A stretch of DNA of 64,000 nucleotides from Geobacter argillaceus (GTDB lineage: Bacteria > Desulfobacterota > Desulfuromonadia > Geobacterales > DSM-12255). The translations under genes and the position numbers were made by a program. How positions within the stretch are numbered: the stretch's first letter is position 1; every line of letters begins with the position of its first letter. The DNA is taken from assembly GCF_007830735.1 (NCBI RefSeq), contig NZ_VLLN01000003.1, forward strand, positions 219,167 to 283,166, written 5' to 3'. This document shows, one piece after another, positions 59,784 through 64,000 of the stretch. The notes beneath the pieces are model-generated. The model had not been told where the DNA came from, searched no databases, and saw nothing but the letters and a program-made list of their open reading frames with translations.

Positions 59784-60869
59784 ATGACCAACCTGGTTGT
59801 CATCTCCAATGATCAGCGCGTGTCGACATTGATCGACTCTGCTCAACCGCTGGTGCGGGGCAAGATTGCCCTGGCGGACAACTTTGACCTCGGGATGGCG
59901 TACGTCTTTGAAAAGCACCCCGCTGCCGTGTATCTTCAGGACACCATCGATGGGATATCCTGCCAAAAGGTGGCGCACCATATCAGGAGCATGCTGCAGA
60001 ACAGCGCGCCAAAACTCATCCTGCTGTACGATTCAGCTGCCGGCGCTGTTTCCGGCAGCGTCAATTTTGACGGCAGGATAGATCTGGCCATGGCCGATCC
60101 GGAGCGGACATCTTGTTTCCTGGACACAATCAAAGGCTCTTCTGCTGAGACCACAAGCCGTCCTCCAGCCGGAACGCCGGTATCAGCGACTCCCGGACCG
60201 GCGCCCCCCCCCGCCGATCTGCCAAAAGTCGTCGAAACAGCAGCCACGGAGACAGTGACCACCTCCACCGACAGCAAAATTCAACCCCACTATTATCTGA
60301 TTGGAGTGGTTGAAGGTAATGTTGCGCCGAAGCATCCTATTATCGTCAGGAACATCAGCCGGTATACTGTCGGCCTTGCATTGATGGTTGTTGTTGGTGC
60401 TCTTTACTATCTACTCCATAAAGGAAATTTCTCACCTTGGAATACACAGTCTGTTTCGCTTTGGGGGCACAAACCCGCTCCCAAGGAAACGACGTTGCAC
60501 TGGTCAGCACTGAACGTGCAGCGGTTGCCATCCCCGGTTCAACATGCGCAACCTGACCCATCGTTTGCAGCAACCTCACCCGGCTGGGAGCGCTATATTT
60601 CGGATACCGGGGAATTTCGCGTATTCCGCGAACATGGGGCCATCAAAGCGATACAGGTTATTGCCCGTAAAGGCAGCACACTGACCGATTCGTTCTTCAA
60701 GGAATTCCTGCATGAAATATGCACCGAGAAAACTGTTGGAAACAGTTCACGCCGCAAAGAAAACGGCTATGAACTGGAAAGTGGTACCTTGCCGTGTGGA
60801 GTGGAATTCACGATCTACAGGAAGCATGCGAGTGCTGCCATGGTCGCCTTTGTCATCTCGTTGCCATGA
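59784..60869 (+). CDS. Bitopic membrane protein with degenerate receiver-like N-terminus
   Basis: The 361-residue protein has an N-terminal, receiver-sized alpha/beta domain (1-115: N-L-V-V-I-S-N-D start) in which the phospho-acceptor region A-V-Y-L-Q-D-T-I-D-G lacks the normal Asp context. A Pro/Ala/Thr-rich linker (about 125-165) follows, then one transmembrane helix (about 192-212), a spacer, and a C-terminal domain of about 110 residues (about 250-361) with two Cys that could form a disulfide in the periplasm. Joining a receiver-like cytoplasmic domain to a periplasmic domain through one helix is unusual. It is the last gene of the pseudopilin/HD-GYP cluster. Function is unknown. Confidence 0.78.
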   Translation: MTNLVVISNDQRVSTLIDSAQPLVRGKIALADNFDLGMAYVFEKHPAAVYLQDTIDGISCQKVAHHIRSMLQNSAPKLILLYDSAAGAVSGSVNFDGRIDLAMADPERTSCFLDTIKGSSAETTSRPPAGTPVSATPGPAPPPADLPKVVETAATETVTTSTDSKIQPHYYLIGVVEGNVAPKHPIIVRNISRYTVGLALMVVVGALYYLLHKGNFSPWNTQSVSLWGHKPAPKETTLHWSALNVQRLPSPVQHAQPDPSFAATSPGWERYISDTGEFRVFREHGAIKAIQVIARKGSTLTDSFFKEFLHEICTEKTVGNSSRRKENGYELESGTLPCGVEFTIYRKHASAAMVAFVISLP

Positions 60870-60992
60870 AACGATGGCCTCGTGAAACCAATTAACACCC
60901 TGCCATTTAGAACGTTCTTACAGGCATTGCTCTCGCCCTTGGAGAGACCACGACAGGGGAGAGATTAGTGCCTGGATATGAACCTCATTGCC

Positions 60993-61802
60993 TCAATGCG
61001 ACAGAAGGACCGGCACGGTCAGGTGCCTGAGCACATGCAGAGCAACCGGGCTCAGGGCGAGAGCTCCCCGGCGGTTGGGGGCAAATGCCCCCATGACCAG
61101 CAGGTCGGCCGTATGTTCGCAGACAAGGTTGAGGATTTTGTCGCCGACCGATAGATTCCCACCACAGATCTGGTCGGTTCGGGCTGTTACCGCATGCCGG
61201 GCGAGATAGCTGCGGACGTTCATGAAATCGCTGTCACTGTCGGAGGTGATCACTTCCGCGCCGACACCGACGACGGAGACATGGTGGGACTTTTCGATAT
61301 GCGGCATGGCGTCGTGCAGGCTCCTGACCGACTCCCGTCCCGTCTTCCAGGCGATCATGATCCGGTCTCCGGCCGTTTCGAACGATCCGGTATAGGGGAC
61401 GACCAGCACGGGCCGCCCACAGGTCATCACCAACTGCTCCGGGAGGTCCGTGGGGACGTTCAGGCCCGGGGTGCGATAATTGGTCTGCCCGACGATGACC
61501 AGGTCCGAGTAGTAGGCCTGAACGGTCACAATATCCGAAACACTGGCCCCGATTACCGATGAATCGGCGAAGACCCATTCCGAGGCGATCCCGGCTGCGG
61601 CCGTTTTCTCCCTGAACATCGTCTCGACCCGCTCCAGACTGGCCCGTTCGCCAATGCCGCGGGATTCGTAATAGGCCTGGGTTATCGGATACATCCCCCG
61701 CAGACTGGCCCCATGCTTCCGGGCATAGAGGATGGCCAGATCCAGCCTGCTTTCTGCGGCATCGGAATCGTCCAGATGCACCAATATGTCTTTGATTCCC
61801 AC
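60993..61802 (-). CDS. Tandem universal stress protein (UspA family)
   Basis: The 269-residue protein has two Usp-type domains (about 1-140 and 150-269). The N-terminal half has D-I-L-V-H-L-D-D and V-I-V-G-Q; the C-terminal half ends in L-L-V-M-G-A-F-A-P-N-R-R-G-A and V-P-V-L, a partial ATP-binding motif G-x-x-x-x-x-x-x-G. Such proteins accumulate under starvation and stress in the cytoplasm. GTG 61802 was chosen because AAGGAG lies eight bases upstream; the longer frame from 61913 would overlap livF and lacks family similarity. The gene follows livF by 52 bp on the same strand and may share its transcript. Confidence 0.87.
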   Translation of the reverse strand: MGIKDILVHLDDSDAAESRLDLAILYARKHGASLRGMYPITQAYYESRGIGERASLERVETMFREKTAAAGIASEWVFADSSVIGASVSDIVTVQAYYSDLVIVGQTNYRTPGLNVPTDLPEQLVMTCGRPVLVVPYTGSFETAGDRIMIAWKTGRESVRSLHDAMPHIEKSHHVSVVGVGAEVITSDSDSDFMNVRSYLARHAVTARTDQICGGNLSVGDKILNLVCEHTADLLVMGAFAPNRRGALALSPVALHVLRHLTVPVLLSH

Positions 61803-61854
61803 GATATGGCTCCTTGCCTGATGTTTGGCTGCCCGCCGGTTGCTCCCGCGCCGG

Positions 61855-62598
61855 CTACGTTCCCGGTGCAGCTTTCTTTTCCTTCCCCAGATACGCACGC
61901 TTGACCTCGGCATTTTCCATCAGTTCATCTGCCATCCCTTCCAGGATGACCTTGCCGGTTTCCATCACATACCCACGGTCGGCCAGTTTCAGGGCCGCCT
62001 TCGCATTCTGTTCCACCAGGAGGATGGTCATGCCGGTTTCCTGCCGCAGCCGTTCCAGTACCCGGAAGATTTCCTGGACCACCAGCGGCGCAAGCCCCAT
62101 GGAGGGCTCGTCCAGGAGCAGCAGTTTCGGCTTGGCCATCATGGCCCGGCCGATGGCGAGCATCTGCTGTTCCCCGCCGGACATGGTACCGGCCAGCTGA
62201 TTGCGACGTTCCTCGAGACGGGGAAACAGTCTGAATACCTGGTCCATGTCCCGGTGAATGGCCGCGGTTTTCTCGGAACTGCGGTAGCGCAGGTACGCCC
62301 CCATTTCCAGGTTGTCCTCTACCGACAGCGGCTTGAATACCTGGCGCCCCTCGGGCACCTGGGATATGCCGAGTTTGACGATCCGGTCCGGCGCCAGCGC
62401 GGCAACGGATTCGCTCCGGAAGCTGATCTCTCCGCTGGCCGCAGGGGTTACCCCGGAAATGGTGTTGAGTATGGTGGTCTTGCCGGCGCCGTTGGCACCG
62501 ATCAGGGTCACGATCTCTCCCTCACCCAGGGACAGGGAGACATCCTTCAGGGCGTGCACCTTGCCATAGTAGGTGTTGACATTATTGACACGGAGCAT
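61855..62598 (-). CDS. livF: Branched-chain amino acid ABC transporter ATP-binding protein LivF
   Basis: The 247-residue protein is an ABC ATPase with Walker A G-A-N-G-A-G-K-T (about 34-41), signature M-S-G-G-E-Q-Q-M-L-A-I-G-R-A, Walker B L-L-L-L-D-E-P-S-M-G-L-A-P and the LivF-type N-Y-Y-G-K start motif. With LivG, LivH and LivM it drives uptake of branched-chain amino acids (or related amides) at the inner membrane. It starts 2 bp after the livG stop. The substrate-binding protein and livH are outside the window, so the exact substrate is not known. Confidence 0.93.
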   Translation of the reverse strand: MLRVNNVNTYYGKVHALKDVSLSLGEGEIVTLIGANGAGKTTILNTISGVTPAASGEISFRSESVAALAPDRIVKLGISQVPEGRQVFKPLSVEDNLEMGAYLRYRSSEKTAAIHRDMDQVFRLFPRLEERRNQLAGTMSGGEQQMLAIGRAMMAKPKLLLLDEPSMGLAPLVVQEIFRVLERLRQETGMTILLVEQNAKAALKLADRGYVMETGKVILEGMADELMENAEVKRAYLGKEKKAAPGT

Positions 62599-62600
62599 GG

Positions 62601-63356
62601 CTATTCGTCCTCCCCCAGGTACGCCGCAATAACTTCATGATTGTCCTGGATCTCGCGGGGTGTCCCTTCGGCCAGTTTTCTCCCGAGGTTCAACACCACG
62701 ATCCGGTCGCAGATATCCATGATCAGTTCCATGTCGTGCTCCACGAGAACGACCGTGATGCCCGTCTCCCGTATCCGCTGGATGAGTTTTGCAAGCTCCA
62801 GGGTCTCCTGGTTGTTGAGGCCGGCGGCCGGTTCATCCATCAGTATGATCTGGGGTTCAACGGCCAGGGCGCGGGCAATCTCGAGCAACCGCCCTTTGCC
62901 GAAGGGGAGGTTGCCGGCGGTGACGTCGGCCAGGTCGGAAATCCCGGTGAAGTCCAGCCAGTTCAGGGAGTGTTCCCGAATGCGGCGCTCTTCCGCCATG
63001 TTCCAGGGCATCTTGAGACCGCAGGCCATAAGCCCGCTGGAACTTTTCGTGTGCATGCCGACCATGACGTTCTCGTGGACGGTCATGCCGCCGAACAGTT
63101 CGATGTTCTGGAATGTACGCACGAGCCCCAGCCGGGCCAGACGCTCGGGCGGCAGTCCGGAGACATCCGCCCCATCCAGCAGTACCTTGCCGGCAGTCTG
63201 GGTGTAAATGCCGGTGATGATGTTGAAGAGGGTGGTCTTCCCGGCGCCGTTGGGGCCGATCACTCCGGTAATATCCCCCTTGGCAATGGTAAAGGAGACG
63301 CGATCGAGGGCGGTGACGCCACCGAATACCTGGCTGATGCCGGAAACTTCAAGCAT
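62601..63356 (-). CDS. livG: Branched-chain amino acid ABC transporter ATP-binding protein LivG
   Basis: The 251-residue ABC ATPase has Walker A G-P-N-G-A-G-K-T-T, LivG-type V-R-T-F-Q-N-I-E-L-F and N-V-M-V-G-M-H, signature L-P-F-G-K-G-R-L-L-E-I-A-R-A-L-A, and Walker B I-I-L-M-D-E-P-A-A-G-L-N. The signature has F-G-K-G-R where S-Y-G-Q-Q-R is usual, a tolerated LivG variation. It is the partner of LivF in a branched-chain amino acid importer. The gene overlaps the end of livM by 8 bp and is followed by livF after 2 bp, a tightly coupled operon. Confidence 0.93.
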   Translation of the reverse strand: MLEVSGISQVFGGVTALDRVSFTIAKGDITGVIGPNGAGKTTLFNIITGIYTQTAGKVLLDGADVSGLPPERLARLGLVRTFQNIELFGGMTVHENVMVGMHTKSSSGLMACGLKMPWNMAEERRIREHSLNWLDFTGISDLADVTAGNLPFGKGRLLEIARALAVEPQIILMDEPAAGLNNQETLELAKLIQRIRETGITVVLVEHDMELIMDICDRIVVLNLGRKLAEGTPREIQDNHEVIAAYLGEDE

Positions 63357-64000
63357 GCTCGACCCCTCCTTCCGACTTGAGCGCGGTCTTTCCTTTCGAC
63401 TTGAGCAGTTTCCGGTACAGTTCGGGAATGCCCCGCACCAGTCCCCCCGGCATGTATATGACCATTAGCATCAGGAGGCCGCCGTAGATGATGATGTCGT
63501 AGTCGTGCGCGGCACGCAGAAATTCGGGAAGCAGGGTGAGGAGCGCGGCTCCGAGGAATGATCCGTAGATGCTCCCCAACCCGCCGATGACCACCATGGT
63601 GAGCAGTTCGACCGAGAACGTGAAGCCGAACGAGGCGGGTGAGATGAACGTCATCGTGTGGGCGTAGAGACTCCCGGCCAGGGCGCAGAAAACGGCCGAG
63701 ACGGCAAAGATCTGGACTTTGAGCAGCCGGGCGTTGACCCCCACCACCCGGGCCGCCACTTCCGAGTCGTGCACCGCACGCAGTGCCCGGCCGATCCTGG
63801 AATTGGCCAGATTGAGGGAGAAGAGAACCATTAGCAGGGTGAAGACCCAGACCAGATAATAGTTTTTCAGATCCGAATCAAACGTGATGCCGTTGATCGA
63901 AAGGTTGGGTATGCCGGAAAGGCCCGAAGGTCCGCCGGTCAGATCGACCGTCTCGTTGAAGACGATGTAGATGATGATGCCAAGGCCAAGCGTTGCCATG
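63349..64000 (-). CDS. livM: Branched-chain amino acid ABC transporter permease LivM, 5' truncated by the window
   Basis: The 217 codons visible match the C-terminal two thirds of LivM (usually 300-330 residues). The true start is beyond the right edge: the visible M-A-T-L-G-L-G corresponds to an internal, conserved A-x-x-T-L-G-L-G segment. Conserved T-G-G-P-x-G-L, the A-L-R-A-V-H-D-S-E-V-A-A-R-V-V-G-V coupling loop and G-G-L-G-S-I-Y-G are present, with several transmembrane helices. LivM with LivH forms the membrane channel of the importer. It overlaps livG by 8 bp. It likely continues into livH upstream outside the window. Confidence 0.92.
   Translation of the reverse strand, partial: MATLGLGIIIYIVFNETVDLTGGPSGLSGIPNLSINGITFDSDLKNYYLVWVFTLLMVLFSLNLANSRIGRALRAVHDSEVAARVVGVNARLLKVQIFAVSAVFCALAGSLYAHTMTFISPASFGFTFSVELLTMVVIGGLGSIYGSFLGAALLTLLPEFLRAAHDYDIIIYGGLLMLMVIYMPGGLVRGIPELYRKLLKSKGKTALKSEGGVEHA

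Noticed and set aside
61803..61913. Longer start for the universal stress protein at 61913
   Set aside because: The extension would overlap livF by 59 bp and encodes an Arg-rich stretch unlike the family. GTG 61802 has AAGGAG at good spacing.
1..64000. tRNA, rRNA, insertion sequences, phage genes, CRISPR arrays
   Set aside because: No cloverleaf-like sequence, ribosomal signature, transposase, integrase or regular direct-repeat array was seen on reading; a tRNAscan or Infernal run would settle small RNA genes.

Overview
The window looks like a chromosomal segment of a GC-rich Geobacteraceae (Desulfuromonadota) bacterium. This rests on a PpcA-type triheme cytochrome c7, a five-heme exported cytochrome, two sigma-54 response regulators, a LytS/LytR-CstA-pyruvate carboxylase block and an EI-Ntr (PtsP) of the kinds seen in that family. 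The assignment comes from protein families only; no 16S or species marker is present. No tRNA, rRNA, IS element or CRISPR array was seen.

Left third (1-24.2 kb), leftward. A small PEP-CTERM surface protein is followed by two giant exported proteins, one of 3840 aa and one of at least 3654 aa that runs off the left edge. A small exported parvulin-type prolyl isomerase lies between them, 5 bp from the first and 51 bp from the second. Both giants are strings of Ig-like, Big_5-like and carboxypeptidase-regulatory-like beta domains. The first also carries a propeller-like region and is a compositional mosaic. This giant-chaperone-giant cassette is the largest unusual object in the window.

Middle (24.5-38.7 kb), mostly leftward. 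A Sel1-repeat protein, a small lipoprotein and a five-heme cytochrome form an operon behind a near-consensus sigma-70 promoter. Then come an NtrC-type regulator, a PLP aminotransferase, MazG, a DUF815 AAA ATPase, MurJ, a LuxR-type regulator, a YyaL-like thioredoxin-domain protein, an orphan CheW with a FliA-like promoter, and a TPR protein. The gap between MurJ and the DUF815 gene carries a cluster of DnaA-box-like sequences.

Right part (38.8-55.9 kb). PtsP, a c7 cytochrome, an alpha/beta hydrolase and a poly-Thr lipoprotein run rightward. A pyruvate block runs leftward: LytS-type kinase, LytTR regulator, CstA-type transporter and pyruvate carboxylase. Regularly spaced direct repeats sit upstream of cstA and a palindrome sits just after the pyc promoter. 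A second exported parvulin, ferritin with a small Cys-rich partner, and a slipin divergent from a second sigma-54 regulator follow.

Right end (56.1-64 kb). A lower-GC rightward cluster encodes a GspG-like pseudopilin, an HD-GYP sensor, and two single-span membrane proteins, one with N-terminal zinc ribbons and one with a receiver-like N-terminus. I do not recognise this combination as a described system. The window closes with a tandem universal stress protein behind a branched-chain amino acid ABC transporter operon (livM partial, livG, livF).

The GC-rich genes leave long open frames on their opposite strands. I treated these as non-coding.
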